From contig JAVJSD010000083.1 of NCBI GenBank assembly GCA_040219575.1, positions 30,448 through 94,447 on the forward strand: a stretch of 64,000 bases of DNA, in the 5' to 3' direction. Position 1 is the stretch's first letter. Every line of letters begins with the position of its first letter. Origin of the DNA: JAVJSD01 sp040219575 (GTDB lineage: Bacteria; Planctomycetota; Planctomycetia; Pirellulales; Pirellulaceae). The notes under the pieces were generated by a model. It saw only the letters and a program-made list of their open reading frames with translations, was not told the origin of the DNA and did not search any database. The position numbers and the translations under genes were made by a program. This document shows, one piece after another, positions 16,509 through 25,658 of this stretch.

Positions 16509-19160
16509 ATGCGCAAGACCGCCTCTCTGCTTTTTGTGCTGCTGACGTACTTTTTCGGCGCCATCTCCGCCTCCGCGGGGGAGTCTAAGCCGGCCGAAAT
16601 CACCTACGAACGCCACGTGCGGCCGATCCTCAAGACGCACTGCTTCCATTGCCACGGCGAAGGCGGAGAACTGCAGGGCGGTCTCGACGTGCGGTTGCGA
16701 CGACTGTTGGCGGCCGGCGGCGATTCGGGTTCGGCGATCGAGCCCGGCAAGCCCGATGCGAGCCTGATCGTCGAGCGCATCCAACTCGGCGAGATGCCGC
16801 CCGAGGACGTCAAACATCGTCCCTCGGCGGAAGAGTTGGCGGTCATCGAGGCCTGGATCGCGACCGGCGCCAAGACGGCCCGGCCCGAGCCCGAGAAGAT
16901 CAGCGGCGTCTACATCACCGAGGAAGAGCGCAGCTTCTGGTCGTTCCAGCCGGTGGTGCGTCCCGCCTTGCCGGCGGTGAAACACGAAAGCCGCGTTCGC
17001 ACGCCGATCGACCGCTTCGTCCTGGCCCGCCTGGAAACCGAGGGACTCACGCTCTCGCCCGACGCCGAGAAGCGATCGCTGTTGCGGCGGGCCTGCTTCG
17101 ACCTGCTCGGACTCCCGCCGTCGACGGAAGAGACAGCCGCCTTCATGGCCGACGACGCCCCCCGCGCCTACGAGCGGCTGATCGATCGATTGCTGGAGTC
17201 GCCGCATTACGGCGAGCGCTGGGGACGACATTGGCTCGACGTGGCCGGCTACGCCGACTCCGAAGGCTACACCGACGAGGACGTCGAACGCCGCGACGCC
17301 TACAAGTATCGCGACTACGTCATCCGCAGCTTCAACGCCGACAAGCCGATGGATCAGTTCCTGCGGGAGCAACTCGCCGGCGATGAGATGCTCGCGCCTC
17401 CTTATAAGAACCTCGCGCCGGACGAGATCGACAAGCTCATCGCCACCGGCTTCCTACGGATGGCGGCCGACGGCACCGGGCAGTCGGGCGTCGATCAGCC
17501 GGTGGCCCGCAACGAGACGATCGCCCATACGATGGAGATCGTCTCCACGTCGCTGCTGGGACTGACGGTGGCCTGCGCCCAGTGCCACGACCACCGCTAC
17601 GACCCGATTCCGCAGCAGGACTACTATCGACTGCGGGCGGTGTTCGACCCGGCCTTGGACTGGCACGCCTGGCGGACTCCCGCCCAGCGTCGCGTGTCGC
17701 TCTACACCGACGAGGATCGGCGCCGCGCCAAGGAAATCGACGCCGAAGCGGCCAAGATCGACGCGGAGCGAACCGTCAAGCAAAACGAGTTCATCGAGCA
17801 GGTCTTCGAGCGTGAGCTCGCCAAGCTGCCGGAGGAGCTGCGCGACACGGTCCGCACGGCGCGCGACACGCCGGTCAAAGAGCGCACCGCCGAGCAAAAG
17901 CAACTATTGAAGGCTCACCCCAGCGTGAATGTCTCGGCGGGCTCCTTGCGTCTGTACGACAAGAAGCTTGCCGCCGAACTGCAGAAGTACACCGACCGCG
18001 CCAAGGCGCTCCGCGACACGAAACCGGTCGAGGAGTTCGTCCGGGCCCTGACCGAACCGCCGCAGACGACTCCCCCTGCCTCGTTCGTTTTCGCCCGCGG
18101 CGACCACACGCAGCCCGATCGCGAAGTGGAGGCCGGTGAATTGACCGTGCTGCACGTCGATCAGGCGGCCGACGTACCGGCGAACAATCCCGAATTGCCG
18201 ACCACGGGCCGTCGCCTGGCGTACGCCCACTGGCTCACCAGCGGCAAACATCCTCTGACGGCGCGGGTGCTGGTGAACCGTGTCTGGCTGAATCACTTCG
18301 GCCGCGGCATTGTGGCCACGCCGGGTGACTTCGGCGCGCTCGGCGACCGGCCCACGCATCCGGAACTGCTCGATTGGCTGGCCGACGATTTCGTCAAAGG
18401 AGGTTGGAGCCTCAAGCGGCTGCACAAGCAGATCATGACGTCGAGCGTGTACCGGCAATCGTCGCGGCGTCACGACGAAGGCGACGCCGTCGACGCCGAC
18501 AACCGGCTGCTGTGGCGGATGCCGGTGAAACGCGTCGAGGCGGAAGTGCTGCGCGACACCATCCTGGCGACCAGCGGCAAGCTGAACCGCAAACAGTTCG
18601 GCCCCGCGGTTCCCGTGATGGCCGATGAAGTGGGACAGTTCGTGTTGGGGATCGAGAACCTTAACGCCGGGCGGCCGCAGGGCGTCATCCCGCTTGATGG
18701 CGAAGAATTCCGCCGCAGCGTGTACGTGCAGGCTCGGCGAACCCGGCCGCTGGGCGTGCTCGATACCTTCGACCTTCCCGCCATGGCGCCCAACTGCACG
18801 TCGCGGAGCAGTTCCACCGTCGCGCCGCAGTCGCTGATGTTGATGAACAGCACGTTCGTCGCCGCGCACGCCGGCGACTTCGCCCGCCGCATTCAACGGG
18901 AGGTAGGCGACGACCGGACATCGCAGATCGAGCTCGCCTGGCAGTTGGCGTACGCCCGAGCACCGCGTGAAGAGGAACTCGCCTCCGCCACGGACTTTCT
19001 GTCCGTGCAGCAGGAGTTGTGCGCCGCCCTGCCGGACGACGGGTCGGCCAAGAAGCCCTCTGGCGAAGAAGGCGCCATCCAGAACAACCCGCCGCTGGAG
19101 GCGCTCGCCGTCCTTTGCCAGGCGCTGCTCAGCTCCAACGAGTTCCTCTACATCGACTAG
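16509..19160 (+). CDS. Planctomycete cytochrome-C + DUF1549 + DUF1553 protein
   Basis: 883 residues. Signal peptide at 1-22 (MRKTASLLFVLLTYFFGAIS). PSCyt1-type heme domain with CFHCH at 45-49 and the MPPE motif (LGEMPPEDVKHRPS). DUF1549 follows, with PIDRFVLARLETEGL, LLRRACFDLLGLPP, HYGERWGRHWLDVAGYADSEG and a second CAQCHDHRYDPI. DUF1553 is C-terminal, with PLTARVLVNRVWLNHFGRGI, LDWLADDFVKGGWSLKRLHK and SLMLMNSTFVAAHAGDFARR. The family is very common in planctomycetes; members are exported and of unknown reaction, often proposed to help break down polysaccharides. Unlike the copy at 59080 it has no DUF1501 partner beside it. A GTG at 16497 is an alternative start. Confidence 0.93.
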   Translation: MRKTASLLFVLLTYFFGAISASAGESKPAEITYERHVRPILKTHCFHCHGEGGELQGGLDVRLRRLLAAGGDSGSAIEPGKPDASLIVERIQLGEMPPEDVKHRPSAEELAVIEAWIATGAKTARPEPEKISGVYITEEERSFWSFQPVVRPALPAVKHESRVRTPIDRFVLARLETEGLTLSPDAEKRSLLRRACFDLLGLPPSTEETAAFMADDAPRAYERLIDRLLESPHYGERWGRHWLDVAGYADSEGYTDEDVERRDAYKYRDYVIRSFNADKPMDQFLREQLAGDEMLAPPYKNLAPDEIDKLIATGFLRMAADGTGQSGVDQPVARNETIAHTMEIVSTSLLGLTVACAQCHDHRYDPIPQQDYYRLRAVFDPALDWHAWRTPAQRRVSLYTDEDRRRAKEIDAEAAKIDAERTVKQNEFIEQVFERELAKLPEELRDTVRTARDTPVKERTAEQKQLLKAHPSVNVSAGSLRLYDKKLAAELQKYTDRAKALRDTKPVEEFVRALTEPPQTTPPASFVFARGDHTQPDREVEAGELTVLHVDQAADVPANNPELPTTGRRLAYAHWLTSGKHPLTARVLVNRVWLNHFGRGIVATPGDFGALGDRPTHPELLDWLADDFVKGGWSLKRLHKQIMTSSVYRQSSRRHDEGDAVDADNRLLWRMPVKRVEAEVLRDTILATSGKLNRKQFGPAVPVMADEVGQFVLGIENLNAGRPQGVIPLDGEEFRRSVYVQARRTRPLGVLDTFDLPAMAPNCTSRSSSTVAPQSLMLMNSTFVAAHAGDFARRIQREVGDDRTSQIELAWQLAYARAPREEELASATDFLSVQQELCAALPDDGSAKKPSGEEGAIQNNPPLEALAVLCQALLSSNEFLYID

Positions 19161-19175
19161 GCTTGCCGAAAAGCT

Positions 19176-19241
19176 CGTAGCGGAAGTCGCCCGACTTCCG
19201 AAATCAACGGCACGCCGCGGAACTCTGACGAGTTTCGCTAG
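19176..19241. repeat. Family A double-hairpin repeat
   Basis: Left arm GGAAGTC-GCCC-GACTTCC, right arm GGAACTC-TGAC-GAGTTTC, with GTAGC and GCTAG ends. It is the most degenerate copy: the two loops are no longer complementary. It lies between the stop codons of two convergent genes. Confidence 0.8.
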
Positions 19242-19257
19242 GGGCTAGAGACAACCG

Positions 19258-20694
19258 CTAGATGTAGTACTCCAGCACGTACTCTTCCGGCACGCTGAAC
19301 CGGGCGGCATCGGCCTCGTCGGCCAACAGCGTCTGCGCGATCTGCAACGCTTGCCCGCGGAGTTCGGGAACGGCGGTCGTCTCCCACAGACTTCCCTTCA
19401 GCAAGGGGCCCATGGCGAACAGCACGTCGCTCGTCCGTCCGTCGCCGTCGACCACGCCGAAGTCGTCATCCACCTCGAGGCCCAGATCGAGCACGTCGGG
19501 ACGAACCAATCCGCGCCGCAGCAGATTCTGAAACAGCGGAACCTCCGACGACGAGAACTGCGACTGCGGGCCGGTGCAGTTGATTGCGAGTCCCGCGGGC
19601 AAGGTCGTCGGCTGTCCCGAATCGTCGCGCAGGACGATCCGGACTCCGTCGCCGTCGTCCTCCACGGTGCGGATTGCTCCCCGCACCACTCGCAGTCGCC
19701 CTTGTTCGATCGCGCCGGTCAGACATCGGTGGATCGACTCGGCGATGCGGTGTCGGGTGACGTTCCAGCGGGCGGCGTACTCACGGAGAAACTGCTGCCT
19801 CTCTTCAACGGAGAACCGCTTCCAGATGCGCTGCGTGTGCGGCCGCAGGCGGTCGACGGCGATGGCCCCGTTCGCGCCTCGCTGCTGAAGCGCGCGACAG
19901 TGCTGCTGGATCAGTTCCGCCAGGGACGCCAGTCCCAACGTCTCCGGCGACTCGGGCGGAAATTCGGGATAGTCGATGCCGCGGAAATGCGACAATGGCA
20001 GCATTCCGCTGCGCGAGACCGCCACGATGCCGCCTTGCCAGTTCCGCGAAAGCAATGTCAGCACCGCATCGACCATCGTCAGGCCCGTCCCCAACAGCAC
20101 GACGTCTTTCGACGGATCCGGCAGACGCTCCTCCCAGCGGCTCCAGGGATCGGCCGCATAGGCGGGATGCTGGAAGCCTGGCGGCAATTCAGGCAGCGGC
20201 GCGGGCGGCTGATTGCCGGTGGCGAGGACGACTTTGTCGGCCTCGATCAGTTCACCGCCGGCGAGCGAGACGATCAGTCCGCCGCCATCGTGCACTTGGA
20301 GGTCGACGGCCTCGTCGTCGCGTCGCTGCAACGTCACCGGGCTGCGGTCGCCCAGCGGATGGAAGCAGCCGAACGTCAGGCTGCACAGGTAGTCGCCGTA
20401 CACGCGCCGCGGCACGAAGGTCTCGCGCAACTCGGCTTCGGGAAGATCGCTGAACTCGCTGCGGGAGCGAAGCCAGTGGACGAAATGCTCCGGCTGATCG
20501 GCCAGCGCCGACATGTTCCGCGCAGCCACGTTCAACAGGTGGTCCGGGTGCCGCGTGCCGTAGGCGGTGCCGCGACCGAGCGGACGGCGATGATTGATCA
20601 GCACCACGCGTGTCGGCTGCTGCGCCAGGCGGGCGATGTTCACCGCCGTCATCGTTCCGCTGAAGCCGCCTCCAACAATAGCGATCGTTCTCAT
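19258..20694 (-). CDS. FAD/NAD(P)-binding protein (HpnW/YdhS-like)
   Basis: 478 residues. The N-terminal GGGFSG (8-13) is an FAD-binding Rossmann loop; RRPLGRGTAYGTRHPDHLLN and NVAARNMSALADQPEHFVHW, then VVLATGNQPPAPLPELPPGF and VVLLGTGLTMVDAVLTLL are typical of the FAD-NAD(P)-binding family PF13454. Several members act in amino-acid or siderophore N-hydroxylation; others are uncharacterised oxidoreductases. Its ATG overlaps the TSUP stop as ATGA, so the two are translationally coupled. Reaction unknown. Confidence 0.82.
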   Translation of the reverse strand: MRTIAIVGGGFSGTMTAVNIARLAQQPTRVVLINHRRPLGRGTAYGTRHPDHLLNVAARNMSALADQPEHFVHWLRSRSEFSDLPEAELRETFVPRRVYGDYLCSLTFGCFHPLGDRSPVTLQRRDDEAVDLQVHDGGGLIVSLAGGELIEADKVVLATGNQPPAPLPELPPGFQHPAYAADPWSRWEERLPDPSKDVVLLGTGLTMVDAVLTLLSRNWQGGIVAVSRSGMLPLSHFRGIDYPEFPPESPETLGLASLAELIQQHCRALQQRGANGAIAVDRLRPHTQRIWKRFSVEERQQFLREYAARWNVTRHRIAESIHRCLTGAIEQGRLRVVRGAIRTVEDDGDGVRIVLRDDSGQPTTLPAGLAINCTGPQSQFSSSEVPLFQNLLRRGLVRPDVLDLGLEVDDDFGVVDGDGRTSDVLFAMGPLLKGSLWETTAVPELRGQALQIAQTLLADEADAARFSVPEEYVLEYYI

Positions 20695-21623
20695 GGCTCG
20701 TCCCTTCCCAATGCTTGAAGGTCGTGTGATTGACTATCGGATTCAGAACGGACCCGCGTCGCGCGGCCCGCTGGGCCTGCGGATAAACGCCGCGCTAAGG
20801 TTTTACCGTCGCCCTTTGCCAACGGCTCCGCCGACGATTGCGCCGCGCGATGCGCCGTGGCGGGGCCTGGCGACTCTTCGGCGCCGGGTTGCCCGCGAAT
20901 GATCATGCCCAGCGACAGCAGCACCAGCACCGCCATGGTGATCTGGCGAAACCGCTTGGCGTCGATGTTCCGCGAGGCCACGATGCCAAGCTGCGAACCC
21001 AGGAAGCCGAAGGGAATCGCCGCGGCGGTGTACAGCAGCAAGGTCGAACTGGTCCAGCCGGCCACGACCAGGCCGACGGCTTTCATCACCGACAGCACCA
21101 GTGAGAAGCTGATCAAAAACGCCTTGAACTGGTTGGGCGACCAGGGCTGCCGCGCGGCGTAGGCGGCCACCGGCGGTCCACCCATGCCGACCGAGCCGGC
21201 CAGCACGCCGCTGGCGCAGCCGGCGCAGGCGCTCCACCCGCGCGAGACGGGCTTGTGCTGGTGGCTTTCGCGTCGCAGCAGACCGTCGACCGACATCAGC
21301 AGAATCGCCACGCCGGTGCCGCGTATCAGCCAGTCGGGATCGATCGTCGAAAAAATCCACAGCCCCAGCGGCAGCCCCAGCGCGGCGCCGGCCAGGCAGA
21401 ACGCCATGGTCCGCCAATCGACGCCTTCGCGGTACGCCCAGACGGCCAACAGCAGCGGAAAGACCATGCTCAGCGAGACGACGACGTTCGCCTCGCGCAC
21501 GCCCAGCACCAACGGCAGCACCGCCAGCGCCACGACGGCGTAGCCAAACCCCATCGAGCTCTGCACGAATCCGGAGATCGTGATCACGACCGCCACCGCG
21601 GCCAGCAGCATCCAGGCTTCCAT
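20691..21623 (-). CDS. TSUP family (TauE/SafE) anion exporter
   Basis: 310 residues with about eight membrane segments and a short soluble C-terminal tail of some 60 polar residues. The start GFVQSSMGFGYAVVALAVLP and the second half GVLAGSVGMGGPPVAAYAAR are the two inverted TSUP repeats. Relatives export sulfite, sulfoacetate or other small organic anions. It sits between an MFS transporter and an FAD oxidoreductase and not far from sulfatase genes, so a sulfur-containing substrate is conceivable but not shown. Confidence 0.88.
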   Translation of the reverse strand: MEAWMLLAAVAVVITISGFVQSSMGFGYAVVALAVLPLVLGVREANVVVSLSMVFPLLLAVWAYREGVDWRTMAFCLAGAALGLPLGLWIFSTIDPDWLIRGTGVAILLMSVDGLLRRESHQHKPVSRGWSACAGCASGVLAGSVGMGGPPVAAYAARQPWSPNQFKAFLISFSLVLSVMKAVGLVVAGWTSSTLLLYTAAAIPFGFLGSQLGIVASRNIDAKRFRQITMAVLVLLSLGMIIRGQPGAEESPGPATAHRAAQSSAEPLAKGDGKTLARRLSAGPAGRATRVRSESDSQSHDLQALGRDEP

Positions 21624-21635
21624 GGTCTCCCTTGG

Positions 21636-23006
21636 TTATTCAGGCAACTCCTGGCCTTTGGTTTCGGGTAGGAACAGCACGATGAAGGCGCCCAGTAGGA
21701 ACAGCACGCTTAGGGCCGTTACCGCCACGCGCAGATCCATCGTCTTCAACTGCAGCAGTACATCGGCGTGCATTCCCCCGATGGCGCCGGAGAAGCCGAA
21801 GTCCATGTCCTTCAGCCCCTTCAGCCAGTTCGAGAACAGCAACACCAGCACCGACAACACGCGGCCGCCGTTGAAGCAGAAGCTGGTTCCCGTAGCGCGG
21901 AGATGTGTGGGGAATAGCTCTGGGAAATAGATCGCGAAACCGGCGTGCATGCCCAACGTGAAAAATCCGAACACCGGCAATAGCGCCAGTAGTTGATAAT
22001 AGTTCTGTGGGGCGAAACAGGTGAGAGGAACGACGAGAAACGCCACCAGTTGGATGAGGATGAACGTCCATTTCCGACCGATCCATGCGCACAAGGGACC
22101 AAACGCCAGTAATCCCAGGCCTCCTCCCGCCGTTTGTACGATGCCATACGCGAACTTCGCGGACTGCTCTGCTGATTCCGCACTCTCTCCCTGGCTCACC
22201 AACATCTCGCGGGCCAGGCCTTGTCCCGCCACTGTGACCGCCCAGAACGTGCCCAGTCCTACGGCCGCAAGCGACATACCCAGTAGAGCACGTCCGCACC
22301 ATCGCGGGTTGAGCAGCAGATCCCGAAAGCTGCCGAGTTTCACCTTGGCGCCTTTCTTCTTCTCCGCTTGCCATTGCTCCGGCTCGCGCACCGAGGCGCG
22401 AACCCACAGAATCAGCAGCGCCGGCAGAATGCCCACGAGATACCCGTAACGCCAATTTGCTCCCACCGCCATGCCAGCGGCAGCCGCCATCCAGGTGCCG
22501 ATAACGCTGGAAGCGTGAAAGATGCCCGAGGCTTGGGCTCGGGCTTTGGCTGGAAACACTTCCGCCACAAGGCTGGCCGCGACGGCCCATTCGCCTCCCA
22601 CCCCCATCGCCACAATGAACCGTAATACGGCCACGTGCCAGAGTTCGGTGGCGAAGAAAGTGAGGCCGGAGAATACCGAATAAATGAGGATAGTGAGCAC
22701 CATGATCGGACGCCGCCCGAAGCGGTCCGCGAGCGATCCGGCCGCGAGCCCGCCGACCGTTCCTCCCAACAGGAAAATTGCCAGGAAGAAATCCCCATAT
22801 TGCTTGGCGGCGTCTTCCGACCCCACGATCTCCTTCAGCATGTCGAAGCGGGTGATGTTGAAAATCTGTCCTTCGTAAACATCAAACACCCAGCCGGCCG
22901 AGGCGATGACCAGCACCAGCCATTGGTAGCTCGTGATGCCGGCGTACCAGCGTCCCGATGGCTCTTGTTTCCCGCTCGAATCCTGATCCATGCCGACGCC
23001 TTTCAT
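21636..23006 (-). CDS. MFS transporter, sugar/organic-acid porter type
   Basis: 456 residues, 12 membrane segments. The loop motif GSLADRFGRRPIMVL between helices 2 and 3 and the later RKWTFILIQLVAF are standard MFS. The N-terminal FDVYEGQIFNITRFDML and MGVGGEWAVAASLVAEVFP resemble the sialate/aromatic-acid:H+ symporter groups. The start at 23006 overlaps the RidA stop codon as ATGA; an ATG at 22991 (MDQDSS) is a possible alternative. Substrate not readable from sequence; the neighbouring RidA and dehydrogenase suggest a small organic acid. Confidence 0.88.
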   Translation of the reverse strand: MKGVGMDQDSSGKQEPSGRWYAGITSYQWLVLVIASAGWVFDVYEGQIFNITRFDMLKEIVGSEDAAKQYGDFFLAIFLLGGTVGGLAAGSLADRFGRRPIMVLTILIYSVFSGLTFFATELWHVAVLRFIVAMGVGGEWAVAASLVAEVFPAKARAQASGIFHASSVIGTWMAAAAGMAVGANWRYGYLVGILPALLILWVRASVREPEQWQAEKKKGAKVKLGSFRDLLLNPRWCGRALLGMSLAAVGLGTFWAVTVAGQGLAREMLVSQGESAESAEQSAKFAYGIVQTAGGGLGLLAFGPLCAWIGRKWTFILIQLVAFLVVPLTCFAPQNYYQLLALLPVFGFFTLGMHAGFAIYFPELFPTHLRATGTSFCFNGGRVLSVLVLLFSNWLKGLKDMDFGFSGAIGGMHADVLLQLKTMDLRVAVTALSVLFLLGAFIVLFLPETKGQELPE

Positions 23007-23464
23007 TTCACCGCGAAAACGAATTCCACCTCGACCGGCGCGTTGAGCGGCAAGGCGTTGACGCCGACCGCGGCGCGGGCGTGTCGGCCCGCTTCGCCGA
23101 GCACCTCTTGTAACAGGTCGCTGGCCCCATTGGCCACCCGCGGCTGCTCGAAGAAGCCGTTGTCGGACTGCACAAACACCGCAATTCGCACGACCCGCTG
23201 CATCCGTTCGAGGTCGCCGTCGAGCTCGGCCTTGAGAACCGCCAGGCCGTTCAGCACGCACTGCCGGGCCGCATCCTGGGCCTGTTCGACCGACACCTGC
23301 GACGGCACGCCGCCCTGCGAAATCAACTGTCCGTCGCGCATCGGCAACTGCCCGCTGACAAACACATGGCCGCCGCTGGTGACCGCCGGCAGGTACGACG
23401 CCACCGGCCCGGGCGCCGTCGGCAACGCTAATCCCAGTTGCTTAAGTTTTTCCTCAATCGACAT
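23003..23464 (-). CDS. RidA family protein
   Basis: 153 residues. PVASYLPAVTSGGHVFVSGQ, then a core ending RVVRIAVFVQS and RHARAAVGVNALPLNAPVEV form the trimeric RidA/YjgF fold; this variant resembles the YjgH/YoaB-like cytoplasmic branch. RidA proteins remove reactive enamine/imine intermediates made by PLP enzymes. The conserved Arg is within GRHARAAVGV, close to the usual R..V.V..LP. The ATG at 23464 fits the family start. It is coupled to the MFS gene by a 4-base overlap. Confidence 0.88.
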   Translation of the reverse strand: MSIEEKLKQLGLALPTAPGPVASYLPAVTSGGHVFVSGQLPMRDGQLISQGGVPSQVSVEQAQDAARQCVLNGLAVLKAELDGDLERMQRVVRIAVFVQSDNGFFEQPRVANGASDLLQEVLGEAGRHARAAVGVNALPLNAPVEVEFVFAVK

Positions 23465-23563
23465 GCTGCAATCTCCGGTGGTGTCCTTGCGTTGTACGAC
23501 CGACGACTCGTTTATTGAAGCCTGCAATTTCAACGTCAAGCATCCATTACGATCAACTCGTTT

Positions 23564-23594
23564 AACGGCGAGCCGAAGGCGTCGGCGGATCGTT
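23564..23594. repeat. 31-base repeat, family I, copy 1
   Basis: This stretch starts AACGGCGAGCCGAAGG and ends GGCGGATCGTT. Its exact reverse complement occurs at 49059-49089. It contains the small hairpin GCCGA-AGGCG-TCGGC. It lies between the dehydrogenase stop and the RidA start. Confidence 0.75.
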
Positions 23595-23655
23595 GCAGCA
23601 ACGTGTCCAGCTAGTGCGGGGTCGTGCGCACGCCGTCGCCTTCGGCTTGCCGGAT

Positions 23656-24627
23656 TCAGTTCTTCGCTTTCGGTGTGGGGAAATTGAAATAGCCTTGCGC
23701 CGCGTCGCCGCGAAGCACCGCCGCCACGTCGCGACAGACGGCGGCCACGACGCGTTCCTGCGCTTCGGTGGTGAAGGCGCCAATATGCGGCGTGAGGATC
23801 ACAGTCGGCATTTGCTCCAAAGCTCCACGCTGCGGCGGCTCGCACTGCCGCACGTCGAGCGCGGCGCCTGCCAGGCGGCCGGACTCGAGCGCCCGCGCCA
23901 GCGCCTCCTCGTCGACAATCTCCCCGCGCGACGTGTTGATCAACTGGGCCCCGGGCTTCATTCGCCGCAGACGGTCGTCGTTGATCAGCCCCGCCGTGCC
24001 CTTGGTGAGCGGTACGTGCACCGTGACGAGGTCGCTCTCGGCGAGCAGGTCGTCGAGCTCCAGCCAGGTCGCTCCTAGCGGGGCGAGCACTTCGGAGTCG
24101 GGTTCGACGAATGGATCGTGCGTGACGAGTCGCATGCCGAACACGGCGGCCCGCTCGGCGACCATTCGCCCGATGCGGCCGAACCCGACGATGCCCAGTG
24201 TCTTACCGCTGAGTTCGAAACCGGTGTATGTGCGTCGGTCCCAACCGCCGCCGCGGGTGTCGGCGTCGGCGGCGGGTAGCTTGCGGGCCAGCCCGAGCAT
24301 CAGGCCGATCGCCAGTTCCGCGACCGAAAGCGAGTTCTCGTGCGGCGCGTAGCTGACCACGACGCCCGCGCCCGTAGCGGCCTCGGTGTCAACATTGTCG
24401 AGGCCCGCACCGGCGCGGGCCACGATCTGCAGCTTGTCGGCCGCGGCGAGAATCTCGGCGGTGACCTGCGTCTGGTTGCGGACGATGATCGCCCGGGCCT
24501 CGGCGGCCGCTTGCTTCAGCTTCGCCGGATCGCGCCACAGCTCGGGCTCGAAGGCGGCATCGAAGTCGCGCCGCAGCGCGTCCATCGGCGCGCCGGTGAT
24601 GTTCTCGGTAATCAGGACATCCATCAT
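23656..24627 (-). CDS. D-isomer-specific 2-hydroxyacid dehydrogenase (phosphoglycerate dehydrogenase-like)
   Basis: 323 residues. The NAD-binding loop is VGFGRIGRM, the catalytic Arg lies in NTSRGEIVDEEAL, the Glu in ALDVRQCEPPQR and the His in LTPHIGAFT, so the Arg-Glu-His triad is complete. The N-terminal half (RNQTQVTAEILAAADKLQIV, ARAGAGLDNVDTEAA) is that of SerA-like enzymes. There is no ACT regulatory domain, so a role in serine synthesis is not assured; a catabolic hydroxyacid dehydrogenase is as likely. The ATG at 24627 has AAGG 8 bases upstream; the frame upstream runs into a repeat. Confidence 0.88.
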   Translation of the reverse strand: MMDVLITENITGAPMDALRRDFDAAFEPELWRDPAKLKQAAAEARAIIVRNQTQVTAEILAAADKLQIVARAGAGLDNVDTEAATGAGVVVSYAPHENSLSVAELAIGLMLGLARKLPAADADTRGGGWDRRTYTGFELSGKTLGIVGFGRIGRMVAERAAVFGMRLVTHDPFVEPDSEVLAPLGATWLELDDLLAESDLVTVHVPLTKGTAGLINDDRLRRMKPGAQLINTSRGEIVDEEALARALESGRLAGAALDVRQCEPPQRGALEQMPTVILTPHIGAFTTEAQERVVAAVCRDVAAVLRGDAAQGYFNFPTPKAKN

Positions 24628-24645
24628 CAAATCGCCTTCTGTTCT

Positions 24646-24876
24646 GGGTGGCACTGATGGCTTGTCCACCAGTGCATGGAGCGGCGCAAGGCACGCCGCC
24701 GGCAAACGCAATCACCCAAGCAACGTTCGGCCGGCATCCTGTCGTCGTGTGGCGAATTGTCGCCCTGGCTGGAGGACGACGTCGAACAAGCTGCTTCCAG
24801 CGTTGAATGGTCTTCGTTGCTGGGCGAACGTCGTGTCGCGATTCGAACACTGGTGGACAAGCCACCAGTGCCACCC
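24646..24876. repeat. CACTGGTGG-type inverted repeat (family F)
   Basis: The left arm (24646-24679) folds as CACTGATGG-CTTGT-CCACCAGTG; the right arm (24848-24876) as CACTGGTGG-ACAAG-CCACCAGTG, followed by CCACCC that pairs with GGGTGG before the left arm. The spacer of 168 bases has no recognised content. The whole gap 24628-24941 (314 bases) holds only this element. Confidence 0.8.
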
Positions 24877-24941
24877 AAAATCCTTACCAGCGTTGGGCGG
24901 CCAATCTGATCACCTTCGTTGGGGTTCATCGATCCCATCTC

Positions 24942-25652
24942 CTACCAGGCGGCAAACCGTTTCCAGGCCGCGTGACTGCGGAACGACTCGGCGGCGGCGA
25001 CGCCCGCCTGGGCGCCGCGGGCCTGACACTGGCGGAGCATCATTTCCTCCAGCGGCGAGAAATCCTGGTCGCCGCCGCGGGCGAGTTGACTCTCGTGGCA
25101 GCGCAGCATGCTTCGCTTAAGCTCCACGTGCTCGCTCACATCGATTGCAAAGTGTGGTTCGAAGCCGATCATCTCGACCGTGTCCATCCACCACAAAGCG
25201 GGCGGTTTGGCGAGCGGGGGCGAGGCGGTCTTCTGCCCCGCCGAGGCGCAGAACCACGTCGCCGCCTCCGAGAGGGCCGAGGCCGCCTGATGGTCGGCGT
25301 GATAGTCGCCTCGCCAATGCGCCAGCACAAGCGTCGGGCGGAACTGCCGCAGCAATTCGACGATCGCCTTGCGCGTCTCGGCCGTATCGAACAACTCGCC
25401 GTCGCCGTAGCCGCCTTCCAACAACTCCGCGCCGAGCAGCGCCGCCGACTGCCGCATCTCGCGGCTGCGGACCGCGCCGAGATTCTCGATCGGCGGATCG
25501 GGCTGGCCTTTATCGCCGCGACAAAGCACGCCAACGCCAATCGCCGCGCCATCGGCCTTCGCCCGGGCCAATGTCCCCGCGCACAGCAGTTCGGCGTCGT
25601 CGGGATGGGCGACGACGGCCAACACGCGCTCGTTGTGGAATGTGAGTTGCAT
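24942..25652 (-). CDS. PIG-L family N-acetylglucosaminyl deacetylase
   Basis: 236 residues. The zinc-binding AHPDDAE (15-21), then GDGELFDTAETRKAIVELLR and HWRGDYHADHQAAS carry the metal ligands and catalytic Asp of the PIG-L/MshB/BshB family, which deacetylate GlcNAc attached to an acceptor. It starts 6 bases after the NagB-like gene, so deacetylation and deamination of an amino sugar are encoded together. The bacillithiol enzyme BshB is an alternative identity, but no other bacillithiol gene is near. Confidence 0.88.
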   Translation of the reverse strand: MQLTFHNERVLAVVAHPDDAELLCAGTLARAKADGAAIGVGVLCRGDKGQPDPPIENLGAVRSREMRQSAALLGAELLEGGYGDGELFDTAETRKAIVELLRQFRPTLVLAHWRGDYHADHQAASALSEAATWFCASAGQKTASPPLAKPPALWWMDTVEMIGFEPHFAIDVSEHVELKRSMLRCHESQLARGGDQDFSPLEEMMLRQCQARGAQAGVAAAESFRSHAAWKRFAAW

Positions 25653-25658
25653 ACCGGG